Assembly (NCBI GenBank): GCA_029782365.1
Contig: JAKOUW010000014.1
Coordinates: 1-64,000, forward strand
DNA length: 64,000 bases
DNA from: Chloroflexota bacterium
GTDB lineage: Bacteria > Chloroflexota > Anaerolineae > Anaerolineales > UBA4823
Direction of reading: 5' to 3'
The position numbers were made by a program, and so were the translations under genes. This document shows, in pieces, positions 7,781-17,435 of the stretch. The first letter of the stretch is position 1; the number at the start of each line of letters is the position of its first letter. The notes beneath the pieces are model-generated. The model saw nothing but the letters and a program-made list of their open reading frames with translations, had not been told where the DNA came from and ran no database searches.

Positions 7781-9520
7781 CTAGCTTTCCAGCGCCCCGC
7801 GCTCTGACAGCACCTTTTCCAACTGCTCATACTGGATGCCGTAGCGCGCCGCGATTTCCATGGCGTAACTCTGGCCGAGCGGAGGCCGTCGCTCGATCTT
7901 GTAAGTCCGTTTGATTTCTGGCGAGGTCATCTGAGGATGCGCGTCGACCGGAGAGGAGACCACGCTGATGATCTGGCTCTCGCCCGCCACCGATTGGTTG
8001 AGCTCTGCGCTGCGGGCAGCCAGCTCGTGGAGATGGGTGGTGTAAATTGCCCGGGCGCCAACCCGCCGCAAGGCCCTGACGATATCTTGCGCAATGTACA
8101 GGCTTTCGCCAAAACTGGTGCTGGAAAGCGATTCATTCAGCAGCACCAGGCTGCGGCGCGTAACCTGCTCGAAGATCTTGCCCAGGCGCAGCGCTTCCTC
8201 CCCAAATCGGCCGGCGTCCGTTTCCGGCTTTTCTTCGAGTGGAAAGTGGGTGAGGATCTTGTCCACCAGGCTGATGCGAGCTTCTTCCCCCGGGACAAAA
8301 CAACCCACCTGCGCCAGCACCTGCAAGATTCCAACCCCGACCATGTACGTTGTTTTGCCGCCCTGGTTGGGGCCGGTCAGGATGAGGATTTGCCCCTCCG
8401 GCCCGATTTCGATGTCATTCGTGGTGATCGCAGACGCCAGCGCATTTTCCCCTCCCTTGTCTCTCAGGCGCAGCGCCAGCTGAATGTTGAAGGCATTGCG
8501 CACCTGGCATACGCGTTCCTCTGCGCCAGAAATGACGGGCCGGCACATGGGCAGACCAGCACGCTGGATGGTCCGGACGAGCTGCGCCGCGCCCAGGTAA
8601 AAAATCAAACCCTGGCGCAGGGTGATGACCAGCTCGCGTTTCAGCATGGCATATTGCTTGAGCTTTTTCACCATCGGCGTGACTGCTTTTTCCAGCACTT
8701 TTGCCAGGTCGGCGATCAAAGGCACCATCAGCGGATCCACCGCCCCTCCCAGGTCCGACAGGGTGTGTTCAGGGGCCGAATGCAGCTCGGCGATGCCTTC
8801 ATTTTCTTGCGTGACCCCAAACAGCCTGTTCAACAGAGACTGGTCGGTAAAGGGCCTGTCATTCACGGATAACAGCGCCGCCTGGAAAGGGCGCAAATTG
8901 GTATCCAGGTTGACGCCGATGGTGATGCTGGCGCACGATCTAAGTTTGGAGAGCAGACCGGGCAGCTCTTTGACCAGATTCTGGAAAACCGGATGCGCCT
9001 GGACGTTGAGAATTTCCACCCATAGATTGCGCAGGGCCTGGGATTTCAGGTTGCCTTTCGCCTTCGAAAGGACTTTTTCCAATCCCTGGATGCAATCGAG
9101 GATGCCCTGGAGCTCCCCAACCCGCCAGGTGACCTGATCGAGATTATTCCTGGCTTGATTGGAGTGGTATGAAAATGCGGCGAGCGAATCGATCACGGGG
9201 AGTAAGGAAGTGATCTGTTCTACCAGCTCGGAATTGTCCAGCAGATCTGCGATGATTTCCTGGCGATATTGGATTACTTCGGGAGCCAGAACCAGGCGCC
9301 CAAAAATTTCCCGGATTTCTTTTTGCCGGCCCGTAACGCCGCTGAAGGCCAGTACGATTTGTTCTATGCCAAGATCGTGGAAGACATCGAAAGAAAGGGC
9401 GCAGGAAACCTCTGTTGAATTCAACACCGATCCAGGGGGGTACAAGAGGTTCGTATGGAGCGATAAATCTCCATCCTGCGAGGTTGGAGAGTCAGGAATT
9501 GCCGGGTCGCCTGCTTTCAT
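7781..9520 (-). CDS. MutS-family ATPase (domain III/V only)
   Basis: 579 residues, shorter than MutS (about 850). It lacks the N-terminal mismatch-recognition domain and the MutS2 Smr tail. The helical core occupies roughly residues 60-350. The ATPase carries the Walker A LTGPNQGGKTT, a DAGRFGEE region, Walker B LVLLNESLSSTSF and the switch YTTHLHELA. Such short MutS-like proteins are usually called DNA mismatch repair protein MutS domain V family; their substrate is unknown. AGGAAA precedes ATG 9520. Walker B has Asn-Glu in place of the usual Asp-Glu. It is followed by gntK, probably by chance. Confidence 0.8.
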   Translation of the reverse strand: MKAGDPAIPDSPTSQDGDLSLHTNLLYPPGSVLNSTEVSCALSFDVFHDLGIEQIVLAFSGVTGRQKEIREIFGRLVLAPEVIQYRQEIIADLLDNSELVEQITSLLPVIDSLAAFSYHSNQARNNLDQVTWRVGELQGILDCIQGLEKVLSKAKGNLKSQALRNLWVEILNVQAHPVFQNLVKELPGLLSKLRSCASITIGVNLDTNLRPFQAALLSVNDRPFTDQSLLNRLFGVTQENEGIAELHSAPEHTLSDLGGAVDPLMVPLIADLAKVLEKAVTPMVKKLKQYAMLKRELVITLRQGLIFYLGAAQLVRTIQRAGLPMCRPVISGAEERVCQVRNAFNIQLALRLRDKGGENALASAITTNDIEIGPEGQILILTGPNQGGKTTYMVGVGILQVLAQVGCFVPGEEARISLVDKILTHFPLEEKPETDAGRFGEEALRLGKIFEQVTRRSLVLLNESLSSTSFGESLYIAQDIVRALRRVGARAIYTTHLHELAARSAELNQSVAGESQIISVVSSPVDAHPQMTSPEIKRTYKIERRPPLGQSYAMEIAARYGIQYEQLEKVLSERGALES

Positions 9521-9626
9521 GTTGTTTTCCTTTTGAATTTGGCTTGGTCAACCGTGCCCAGGTCGCTATACTCGTCGTCTTCAGGATTACCGTATATTGA
9601 TCTTTCGTTAGGAATAATCCTTCTGC

Positions 9627-10055
9627 TCACTCAAGTAGATAAGCCATCTGTACTTTCCTGGCGGCTTCTATCAGTTGGACGTCGAACGAGGCCAGTGTGA
9701 CTGGCATCCCCAAGGTTTCCTGCCAAATGAGTGCGCAGGCCAGGTGGGTAGCATCATAGCCCCTCAGGTTATACTCGACAGCCAGGTTGTCGCCGCGCGC
9801 CACCGTATTTTCGGTGATCGGCAATCGCTGAAAGCTCTCCCATTCCAGGCGGAACTGGCGCAGTGTGGTGAGGGCTTCTTTGGATGTGATCAGCTGCATT
9901 CGGTTGGCGCGAGCAATCGCCGCAGCGACCTCAACCCGGGTAATCAGAGCGGTCACGACCATATCGGCGGCCTCAATCCAGGCGTTAACATCCTGTGAAG
10001 CATTTTCTTGAATATAGCGTTTCACCAGCGCGCTGGCATCCAGGTAGAGGATCAC
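9627..10055 (-). CDS. vapC: VapC-like PIN-domain toxin
   Basis: 142 residues, PIN-domain ribonuclease of a type II toxin-antitoxin pair. Acidic metal ligands expected of the fold are present: Asp6 in YLDASALVKRY, Glu42 in TRVEVAAA, Asp100 in YDATHLACAL, and Asp119 near the end in LASFDVQL. GTG start overlaps the antitoxin stop as GTGA (10052-10055), typical of translational coupling. Target RNA cannot be read from sequence. Confidence 0.88.
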   Translation of the reverse strand: MILYLDASALVKRYIQENASQDVNAWIEAADMVVTALITRVEVAAAIARANRMQLITSKEALTTLRQFRLEWESFQRLPITENTVARGDNLAVEYNLRGYDATHLACALIWQETLGMPVTLASFDVQLIEAARKVQMAYLLE

Positions 10056-10327
10056 TCGCGCATCTCCACCAGGAGATCCGCGACTTGCCGGTCGCCGCGG
10101 TTTACAGCCACCGGCCTGACAGGTTTCAGTTTCTCACCATTCCAGGCGACTAACCCGGCAGCCTGCAGCGCCTGAAGCCGTTCATTGATAGGCTGATCAA
10201 CCGGCGACAGGCGACCGACCGGGCGTCCATGATCCGTGATGATGACCGTCTGTCCCTGGCTGACCTGGCGAAGGTATTCGCTCAATCGCGCTTTCAGATC
10301 GCGGACACCAACCCGTAATTCATTCAT
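10052..10327 (-). CDS. vapB: Phd/YefM-type antitoxin of the VapBC pair
   Basis: 91 residues. The N-terminal half (VGVRDLKARLSEYLRQV, GQTVIITDHGRPVGRL) is the DNA-binding Phd/YefM antitoxin domain. The C-terminal half is a variable toxin-binding tail. A strong ribosome site (GGAGG) precedes ATG 10327. The gene is first in the operon, directly behind a promoter overlapped by a 9-bp inverted repeat, so autorepression by the antitoxin or the complex is likely. Confidence 0.88.
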   Translation of the reverse strand: MNELRVGVRDLKARLSEYLRQVSQGQTVIITDHGRPVGRLSPVDQPINERLQALQAAGLVAWNGEKLKPVRPVAVNRGDRQVADLLVEMRE

Positions 10328-10341
10328 ATCTCGCCTCCAAT

Positions 10342-10379
10342 TGTGACTATATTATATCAATAATAGTCACATAAAGCAA
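10342..10379 (-). promoter_or_regulatory. vapBC promoter with palindromic operator
   Basis: On the - strand, TTGCTT (10374-10379) and TATAAT (10351-10356) are separated by 17 nt. A perfect 9-bp inverted repeat, TGTGACTAT at 10342-10350 and ATAGTCACA at 10363-10371, spans the -10 box. That is where antitoxin binding would block RNA polymerase. Confidence 0.75.
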
Positions 10380-10430
10380 TTAGAAGCGGGAAAGTGGAAA
10401 TCCGGCCGGAAAACCAGCATATGCAGGACC

Positions 10431-10459
10431 ACAAAAACAAAACCCCCATATATGGGGGT
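10431..10459 (-). terminator. Terminator after tRNA-Lys
   Basis: The palindrome ACCCCCATATATGGGGGT (10442-10459) is followed on the - strand by a T-rich tract. It ends the tRNA-Lys transcript. Confidence 0.85.
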
Positions 10460-10462
10460 CAG

Positions 10463-10534
10463 TGAGCGTGGAAGGACTCGAACCTTCAACCAATGGCTTA
10501 AAAGGCCACTGCTCTGCCATTGAGCTACACGCCC
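10463..10534 (-). tRNA. tRNA-Lys (TTT)
   Basis: Cloverleaf read on the - strand: acceptor GGGCGTG/CACGCTC (one G-T pair), D arm GCTC...GAGC, anticodon loop CTTTTAA with anticodon TTT, T arm with GGTTCGAGTCC. The 3' CCA is not encoded. Confidence 0.95.
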
Positions 10535-10548
10535 GTGAAGCGAAGTGC

Positions 10549-10577
10549 ATTCTATCATGCAAGGCATAAAGCGTCAA
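10549..10577 (-). promoter_or_regulatory. Promoter of tRNA-Lys
   Basis: TTGACG (10572-10577) and TAGAAT (10549-10554) with a 17-nt spacer on the - strand, 14 nt upstream of the tRNA 5' end. Confidence 0.75.
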
Positions 10578-10608
10578 CGTGTTTTGCTGCGAATTTTTCT
10601 CCCAGTCG

Positions 10609-10617
10609 TGATAGAAT
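10609..10617 (+). promoter_or_regulatory. Possible extended -10 of thioredoxin gene
   Basis: TGATAGAAT lies 24 nt before the thioredoxin start. No clear -35 element is present. Confidence 0.35.
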
Positions 10618-10641
10618 TCAGGGCGTCGGAAGGAGATCTTT

Positions 10642-10968
10642 ATGGAACTGGCGACTCTCAGCGAAGCAACTTTTGAGCATGAAGTGCTGCAGTCCGAGCA
10701 GCCCGTGCTGGTGGAATTTACGGCGGTGTGGTGCAGTCCGTGCAAAATGTTGGACCCAATTGTCAAGCAGTTGGCGGATGAGTGGCAGGGCAGGGCCAAA
10801 GTAGTCAAGCTGGATATCGACGATAACCCGTACATCACCCAGGAATACGGCGTGATGGGGGTGCCGACCCTGATGCTCTTCAAGCAGGGCAAACCGGTGG
10901 AGCGCGTCAGCGGTTACCAGCCAAAGGACCGCCTGGTGAAAAAATTTTCTCCCATGATCAGTGCTTGA
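10642..10968 (+). CDS. trxA: Thioredoxin
   Basis: 108 residues, full length. General cytoplasmic protein-disulfide reductase. The active site reads WCSPCK rather than the common WCGPCK; the Ser variant should tune redox potential. The conserved Asp before the active site of E. coli-type thioredoxins is replaced in VEFTAVWCSPC, but the cis-Pro loop is kept (GVPTLMLFKQG). AGGAG precedes ATG 10642. It stands alone between the divergent tRNA-Lys and the convergent metK. Confidence 0.93.
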   Translation: MELATLSEATFEHEVLQSEQPVLVEFTAVWCSPCKMLDPIVKQLADEWQGRAKVVKLDIDDNPYITQEYGVMGVPTLMLFKQGKPVERVSGYQPKDRLVKKFSPMISA

Positions 10969-10992
10969 TGGGATTTGCAATCGTTTAATGAA

Positions 10993-11026
10993 GCGGCGGG
11001 CGCTTCAATCTGAAGACGCCCGCCGC
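10993..11026. terminator. Hairpin between convergent trxA and metK
   Basis: GCGGCGGGCG (10993-11002) pairs with CGCCCGCCGC (11017-11026), with extra TTCA/TGAA pairs inside. A short T run follows on the + strand. It probably serves both genes. Confidence 0.65.
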
Positions 11027-11043
11027 ATTTGTTATGGATATCG

Positions 11044-12249
11044 TTAGATGCCTGCCGCCTGCCGCAGGGCATCGACCTTGTTGGTCTGCTCCCAGGGCAG
11101 GGTGAGGTCGTCGCGGCCGAAGTGACCGTAAGCAGCCACCTGGCGGTAGAGCGGGCGGCGCAGGACCAGGTCGCGGATGATGGCGCCGGGGCGCAAATCG
11201 AACACCCTGGTCACCAGCGCGGCGATTTTCTCGTCGGCGATTTTCCCCGTGCCAAAGGTTTCCACGTTCACACTCAGCGGGTGCGCCACGCCGATGGCGT
11301 AGGCTACCTGGATCTCGCAGCGCTCGGCCAGTCCGGCTGCCACCACGTTCTTGGCGGCCCAGCGGGCGGCGTACGCCGCCGAGCGGTCTACCTTGGTGGG
11401 ATCCTTGCCGCTGAAAGCGCCGCCGCCGTGGCGGCCCATGCCGCCGTAGGTATCGACGATGATCTTGCGCCCGGTCAGGCCGGCGTCGCCCATCGGCCCG
11501 CCGATCACGAAGCGCCCGGTAGGGTTGACGAAGATCTTGAGCTTATCGTCCACCATGCCGTCGGGCAGCGAGGGCAGGATCACGTTTTCGATCACGCCTT
11601 CGCGAATGTCGGCGTGCGAAACGTCCGGCGAATGCTGGGTAGAAACGAGCACGGTGTCGATGCGCTTGGGCTTGCCGTGCGAATACTCCACGGTGACCTG
11701 GGATTTCCCGTCCGGCCGCAGCCAGGGCAGTTCGCCCGATTTGCGCACCTCCGCCAGGCGGCGCGCGAGCTTGTGCGATAGATAAATGGGCATCGGCATG
11801 AGCTGGGCCGTCTCATTGCAGGCGAACCCGAACATCATCCCCTGGTCGCCAGCGCCGATCCGGTCGATCTCGTCCTGGTCGCCGCCCTTGGCTTCCAGGG
11901 ATTTGCTGACACCCAGATCGATGTCCGGGCTCTGGCTGGCGATAGCGGCGATCACGCCGCAGGTGTTGCCGTCGAAGCCTTTCTGGCTGTCGTCGTAGCC
12001 GATGTCTTTGATCACTTTGCGGGCCAGCTCGTCGAAATTGACGAAGGCGTGGGTGGTGATCTCACCCAATAGAATGACGAACCCGGTCTTGGCAGCCGTC
12101 TCGCAGGCGACGCGTGAATAAGGGTCCTGGTCCAGGCAGGCATCCAGCACAGCATCGCTGATCTGGTCGCACAGCTTGTCGGGGTGGCCCTCTGTCACCG
12201 ATTCGGAGGTGAAAAGCAGGCTCTCCGCATTCATGAATGTATTGCTCAT
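11044..12249 (-). CDS. metK: S-adenosylmethionine synthetase
   Basis: Makes SAM from methionine and ATP. The 401-residue protein begins [20 protein letters not shown] and has the family signatures [28 protein letters not shown] and [19 protein letters not shown]. Start ATG 12249 is chosen because GGAGG lies just upstream and homology starts there. The frame is open further, into the leader. A SAM-I riboswitch and a terminator lie in the leader, so the gene should be shut down when SAM is plentiful. Confidence 0.96.
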   Translation of the reverse strand: MSNTFMNAESLLFTSESVTEGHPDKLCDQISDAVLDACLDQDPYSRVACETAAKTGFVILLGEITTHAFVNFDELARKVIKDIGYDDSQKGFDGNTCGVIAAIASQSPDIDLGVSKSLEAKGGDQDEIDRIGAGDQGMMFGFACNETAQLMPMPIYLSHKLARRLAEVRKSGELPWLRPDGKSQVTVEYSHGKPKRIDTVLVSTQHSPDVSHADIREGVIENVILPSLPDGMVDDKLKIFVNPTGRFVIGGPMGDAGLTGRKIIVDTYGGMGRHGGGAFSGKDPTKVDRSAAYAARWAAKNVVAAGLAERCEIQVAYAIGVAHPLSVNVETFGTGKIADEKIAALVTRVFDLRPGAIIRDLVLRRPLYRQVAAYGHFGRDDLTLPWEQTNKVDALRQAAGI

Positions 12250-12268
12250 TGAAAATCCTCCAAAACTT

Positions 12269-12303
12269 AAAAAATTTGCCCTTTCGGCAGTCGAAAGGGC
12301 AAA
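12269..12303 (-). terminator. Intrinsic terminator of the SAM riboswitch
   Basis: On the - strand, TTTGCCCTTTCG pairs with CGAAAGGGCAAA and six T follow (12269-12274). It lies between the aptamer and the metK ribosome site, so it is the expression platform for transcription attenuation. Confidence 0.88.
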
Positions 12304-12322
12304 CCATACACTCAGGATCACC

Positions 12323-12441
<119 letters not shown>

Positions 12442-12507
12442 CGCACTCAGGGCTATTCAGTTATCGGGGCAATATTACCATGCTTCGCCGGGCATGTCAA
12501 TTTTAAC

Positions 12508-13344
12508 TCAGCGGTACCACAGCCAGGAGATCAGGTAATAGCTGATCACGCCGGCCCACAGCCAGGAATCGATGCGGTCGAAGGCGCCGCCGTGCCCGGG
12601 GATCAGCGCGCCGGAGTCCTTGGCATGCGCCAGGCGCTTGATCATGCTCTCGCCCAGGTCGCCAAAGACAGTTAAAACGCCCATCACCAGGCCGACGAGG
12701 GCCGAAGCCGGCGCCGTGACGGCGGAACCCGGCCCGGCGCCCAACTGCCAGACCAGCCCAAACAGCCAGCCGAAGCCGATGCCAAAGACAATGCCGCCGA
12801 AATACCCTTCCCAGGTTTTCTTGGGGCTGAGGCGTGGGCTGAGCAGGCGGCGCCCGAAGCGCTTGCCGAAGAAGTAGGCGCCGCTGTCCACCAGCCAGAC
12901 CGAAGGCAGGACGGCGTAGACCCACCACTCTCCCGAGGGCAGGAAGCGCAGTGACAATAAGTACGACCCAATCCAACCCAGGTAGGCAATCCCGGCGATG
13001 GTGATGCCGAAATCGACCGCCGCCTGCTCGCGGCCGCGCTCGAATTCCACCAGGTGAAATGCCATCGCCAGCAGGATGAGCAGGTTCAGCGTGACCAGGC
13101 TGGTGTTGGCCTGGTTAAATCCATCCCAGGCGCGCGCCACGAAGAGCAGCGTCACCCCGCCCACCACCAGGATGGCGGAGGGCTTGTGGCCGCTGGCCTG
13201 GAAAAGCTGGACATATTCCCAGGCGGCGGGGATGAAAAAGACCAGCAGCATCAGCAGGTAGAGCCAGCCGCCGACATGGATGGTGAACATCCCGATGGGG
13301 ATCAAGATGATGGCGGCCAGGATGCGCTGTGCGAAGGAACTCAT
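12508..13344 (-). CDS. cdsA: Phosphatidate cytidylyltransferase
   Basis: Makes CDP-diacylglycerol from phosphatidate and CTP, the branch point of phospholipid synthesis. 278 residues with about seven hydrophobic segments. The C-terminal signature SMIKRLAHAKDSGALIPGH continues into GGAFDRID. Start ATG 13344 overlaps the uppS stop as ATGA (13341-13344). It is the last gene of the rpsB-to-cdsA cluster. Confidence 0.93.
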   Translation of the reverse strand: MSSFAQRILAAIILIPIGMFTIHVGGWLYLLMLLVFFIPAAWEYVQLFQASGHKPSAILVVGGVTLLFVARAWDGFNQANTSLVTLNLLILLAMAFHLVEFERGREQAAVDFGITIAGIAYLGWIGSYLLSLRFLPSGEWWVYAVLPSVWLVDSGAYFFGKRFGRRLLSPRLSPKKTWEGYFGGIVFGIGFGWLFGLVWQLGAGPGSAVTAPASALVGLVMGVLTVFGDLGESMIKRLAHAKDSGALIPGHGGAFDRIDSWLWAGVISYYLISWLWYR

Positions 13345-14075
13345 GGGGTGGTGGGGGTCAGGCCGTAGCGCCGGTCGCGGTGGCTGTATTCGAACAGGGC
13401 CTTCAACAGCTCCTGCCGGTCGAAATCGGGCCAGTAAGTGGAGGAAAAATACCACTCCGAATACGCGCCCTGCCAAAGCAGGAAATTGCTGACCCTCAGC
13501 TCGCCGGAAGTGCGGATGATCAGGTCTGGGTCGGGGACGCCGGCGGTAAAAAGGTATTTGTTGACCAGCTCGTCGGTCACTTCGGGCGGCCTGACGCCGT
13601 CTTCGATCATGCGCTGGATGGCGCAAATGATCTCATCGCGCCCGCCGTAGTTGAAGGCGATGTTTAAGATCAGGCGGTCGTTTTTCTTGGTGAATTCAAC
13701 CGCCTGGAGCACTTTTTTCTGGAAGGAGGGTTTCAGGCCATCCAGCCGGCCGATGTGGCGCAACTGCACCCCCATGTCGTACAACTGCTGCAGCTCGCGG
13801 TCGATCACGTTTTCGAAGATGCGCAGCAAGCCTTGCACCTCTTCCTGCGGGCGCCCCCAGTTCTCGGTGGAAAAGGCGTAAATGGTCAGGTAGCGGATGC
13901 CAAAATCGATGCAGGCCTCAATGACCCGGCGCAGGTTCTCTGTGCCGGCGCGGTGGCCGGCCATCCTGGGCAGGCCGCGGGCGATCGCCCAACGGCCATT
14001 GCCATCCATGATGATGCCAACGTGAGTCGGGATTTTGGGAGGCAGTTCGGTCTTATCTTGGGGCATGAGCAGCAC
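13341..14075 (-). CDS. uppS: Isoprenyl transferase (undecaprenyl-PP synthase)
   Basis: cis-Prenyltransferase that builds the undecaprenyl carrier of cell-wall synthesis. 244 residues with HVGIIMDGNGRWA (catalytic Asp), GHRAGTENLRRV, YAFSTENWGRP, FNYGGRDEI and DLIIRTSGELRVSNFLLWQ, all diagnostic. It overlaps cdsA and follows frr after 12 nt. Confidence 0.95.
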   Translation of the reverse strand: MLLMPQDKTELPPKIPTHVGIIMDGNGRWAIARGLPRMAGHRAGTENLRRVIEACIDFGIRYLTIYAFSTENWGRPQEEVQGLLRIFENVIDRELQQLYDMGVQLRHIGRLDGLKPSFQKKVLQAVEFTKKNDRLILNIAFNYGGRDEIICAIQRMIEDGVRPPEVTDELVNKYLFTAGVPDPDLIIRTSGELRVSNFLLWQGAYSEWYFSSTYWPDFDRQELLKALFEYSHRDRRYGLTPTTP

Positions 14076-14087
14076 TCGGTGGAAGCG

Positions 14088-14645
14088 TTAGACTTCCATA
14101 ATCTCCTTTTCTTTGTGCGCGCCAACGTGGTTGATTTCTTCGATATATTTATCTGTGTACTTTTGAAGCTCTTCTTCGGCGCGCTTCAGCTCGTCTTCGG
14201 AGATCAATTTTTCTTCTTCAAACTCGCGCAGGTCTTTGATCGAATCGCGGCGGATGTTGCGGATCGCCACGCGCGATTCCTCCAGGCGGTGGTGGACATG
14301 CTTCACCAGCTCGCGGCGGCGTTCTTCGGTCAGGGGCGGCAGATTCAGGCGGATTGCTTTGCCATCATTGTTGGGCGTCAGCCCCAGGTCGGAAGCCAGG
14401 ATCGAGCGCTCAATGGTTTTGAGACTGGACGGGTCAAAAGGTTTGATCAACAGGGAGCGCGCTTCCACCACGCTGATGGTTGCCAGCTGCATGAGCGGGG
14501 TTGGCATGCCGTAATAATCGATCGGCAGCTTTTCCACCAATGCAGGGCTGGCTCGCCCGGTGCGGATGGTTGCCAGGTCATCTTCCAATGCCTGGATGGC
14601 GCTTTTCATGCGCGACTCTGCATCATGGTATGCGTCTTTGAGCAT
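14088..14645 (-). CDS. frr: Ribosome recycling factor
   Basis: 185 residues, normal length. Splits post-termination ribosomes with EF-G. Recognised by [51 protein letters not shown] and the helical end with [19 protein letters not shown]. It lies 95 nt after pyrH, the usual neighbour. Confidence 0.97.
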   Translation of the reverse strand: MLKDAYHDAESRMKSAIQALEDDLATIRTGRASPALVEKLPIDYYGMPTPLMQLATISVVEARSLLIKPFDPSSLKTIERSILASDLGLTPNNDGKAIRLNLPPLTEERRRELVKHVHHRLEESRVAIRNIRRDSIKDLREFEEEKLISEDELKRAEEELQKYTDKYIEEINHVGAHKEKEIMEV

Positions 14646-14740
14646 GGATGCCTCCTATTTGAGCAAGGAAATTGGAACTGCTTATAGGATAACCGAAAAT
14701 TTGAAATTGCGCTATGTAAAAAATCTGAATGGACGGCGCG

Positions 14741-15520
<780 letters not shown>

Positions 15521-16120
15521 TTACTTATGCTCGCCCAGTTCCCAGCGAGCAAAGCGGCGGATGACAATATTTTCACCTGCGGAGACGATTAACGAGCTGA
15601 GCAGTTTTTCGACCGTCAGGGTTTCATCACGGATGTAAACCTGGCGCATCAGGCAGGCTTCGTCTTTGAATTTTTCCAACCGGCCAGCCACGATGCGATC
15701 GACGACGGCGGCGGGCTTGCCTTCTTCCAGGGCGCGCGTCTTCGCAATTTGCGCTTCGCGTTCAAAGACATCGGCGGGGATTTCTTCCGGGCGAATGTAG
15801 AGGGGAGCCGCCGCCGCAATCTGCAGAGCCACTTCATGAGCGAACTTGCGGAAAGGCTCAGAGCGGGCGACAAAGTCGCTTTCGCAGTTGACCTCGACCA
15901 TGACGCCGATGCGGCCGTTGGCATGCGAGTAAATTTCCACGGTGCCTTCAGAGGCTTCTTTATCGGCGCGCTTGGCGGCCTTGGCCAGGCCTTTCTCGCG
16001 CAAAAAGTCGACGGCTTTCCCATAATCGCCGCCGGCCTGTTCCAGGGCTTTTCGACAGTCCAGGATGCCCGCCCCAGTCGCTTCACGTAGCTCTTTAATC
16101 ATTTCGGTAGTAATTGCCAT
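15521..16120 (-). CDS. tsf: Elongation factor Ts (short form)
   Basis: 199 residues, the short form common outside Proteobacteria. Nucleotide exchange factor of EF-Tu. Signatures: LREATGAGILDCRKAL, GKAVDFLREKGLAKAAKRA, VEVNCESDFVARSEPF, and CLMRQVYIRDETLTV. It follows rpsB after 26 nt. Confidence 0.96.
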   Translation of the reverse strand: MAITTEMIKELREATGAGILDCRKALEQAGGDYGKAVDFLREKGLAKAAKRADKEASEGTVEIYSHANGRIGVMVEVNCESDFVARSEPFRKFAHEVALQIAAAAPLYIRPEEIPADVFEREAQIAKTRALEEGKPAAVVDRIVAGRLEKFKDEACLMRQVYIRDETLTVEKLLSSLIVSAGENIVIRRFARWELGEHK

Positions 16121-16146
16121 TGATACGATCCTCGTGCTTTCAAATA

Positions 16147-17094
16147 TTAGCTGTTTTCTTCGCCAGCTTCTTCAGGTTTTTCAGTTTCTTCTGGTTCTTT
16201 TGCTTTTTCAGTTTCTTCGCTTACATTGTCCGCTTCGATTTCATCAATCAGGACAGCTTCTTCTTCAACTGGCTGCGGCTTGCTGCCAATCTTCGCCAGC
16301 GTGGCTGCGCCCAACAGCTCATCATCCGTCAGTTCGTCTTCATCGAGCATCGACTTGGGGGCGATGCGCAGCTCTTCCTCAACCTGTTCCTGCTCCGTCA
16401 CATCGTCCTTGCGCATGGCTTTTCCTTCCAACGCCGCATCAGCCATTTTTCCGACCACCAGCTTGATGGCGCGGATGGCGTCATCATTGGAGGGGATGAC
16501 ATAATCGACAGCCCGCGGGTCGCAGTTGGTATCCACCATGGCGACCACCGGGATGTTCAGCAGGTTGGCTTCGTGAATGGCAGTAGCTTCGCGGTGCACA
16601 TCGACCACGAACAGGGCTTCGGGCAGGCGGCTCATGGTGCGCACACCGCTCAACAGGCCTTCCAGGCGCTCAATTTCGCGGTTGATAATCAAGATTTCTT
16701 TCTTGGTCTGATCTCCGAAATTGTTGGTATCGCGCATCTTGCTCAGGCGCTCCAGCTCGTTGATACGGCTGCGGATGGTGCGCCAGTTGGTCAGCATGCC
16801 GCCCAACCAACGGTTTGTGACAAAAGGCATGCCCGAGCGGGTGGCCTCAGCCTGGATCGTTTCCTGGGCCTGGCGCTTGGTGCCCACAAAGAGCACCGTG
16901 CCGCCGTTCATGACGGTATCGCGCACCAGCGCATAGGCCTGTTCGATGGCCTTTGCGGTCTTCTGCAGGTCAATAATATGAATACCATTGCGCTCGGTAA
17001 AAATATACGGCTTCATACCCGGGTGCCATTTGTGCGTGCGGTGCCCAAAGTGAACACCACTTTCGAGTAAAGCCTTCATCGAAATAACAGCCAT
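16147..17094 (-). CDS. rpsB: 30S ribosomal protein S2 with acidic tail
   Basis: Start ATG 17094 follows AAGGAG and gives MAVISMKALLESGVHFGHRT. Core signatures are RNGIHIIDLQKT, NRWLGGMLTNW and PVVAMVDTNCDP with VIPSNDDAIRAI. The protein has 315 residues against about 230-250 for typical S2. The extra C-terminal ~75 residues are low-complexity and rich in Glu (for example SEETEKAKEPEETEKPEEAG), probably disordered. Confidence 0.96.
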   Translation of the reverse strand: MAVISMKALLESGVHFGHRTHKWHPGMKPYIFTERNGIHIIDLQKTAKAIEQAYALVRDTVMNGGTVLFVGTKRQAQETIQAEATRSGMPFVTNRWLGGMLTNWRTIRSRINELERLSKMRDTNNFGDQTKKEILIINREIERLEGLLSGVRTMSRLPEALFVVDVHREATAIHEANLLNIPVVAMVDTNCDPRAVDYVIPSNDDAIRAIKLVVGKMADAALEGKAMRKDDVTEQEQVEEELRIAPKSMLDEDELTDDELLGAATLAKIGSKPQPVEEEAVLIDEIEADNVSEETEKAKEPEETEKPEEAGEENS

Positions 17095-17435
17095 TTCTAT
17101 TCTCCTTGTGCGTTTGGCCTCCGCTTTCTCCATTCTATGCGGGACTGGGGTCTTGCGACCGCAGCACGCTCCGCCTGGTCAGAAAGCGTGTGAATTAGCG
17201 CCCTGAAGGGCACGGTTGGGGAGTATATCACAGGAATGACTCTTGCGCCAGGGTTTTTTCTCTCTTAATTTGAGGATGGCAGCAGCATTTGCTGCTGCCA
17301 TCTCCAAACCCCTGGGCTGTCAATCTTTCTCGAAAAAGCCATATAAAACCGACCTGGCTGGCGGGTGCTATCCCAATCTCCGTGCTGAGTGTTCAAGACC
17401 GTCAGATCGCTTATAAACAATCAGCCTTGCTGGAG
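17095..17435. other. Intergenic region: rpsB leader and hairpin
   Basis: No gene seen. On the - strand an extended -10 (TGATATACT, 17222-17230) could start the rpsB transcript with a leader of about 120 nt. A perfect 12-bp hairpin lies at 17275-17302. 17303-17435 holds nothing I recognise. Confidence 0.4.
17275..17302. repeat. Perfect 12-bp inverted repeat
   Basis: GATGGCAGCAGC and GCTGCTGCCATC flank a 4-nt loop. No T run follows on either strand, so it is not a classical terminator. It lies downstream of the acylase gene and could still stabilise or end its mRNA. Confidence 0.6.

Noticed and set aside
17275-17302. Strong hairpin as a rho-independent terminator
   Set aside because: No T run follows on either strand, so I list it only as an inverted repeat.
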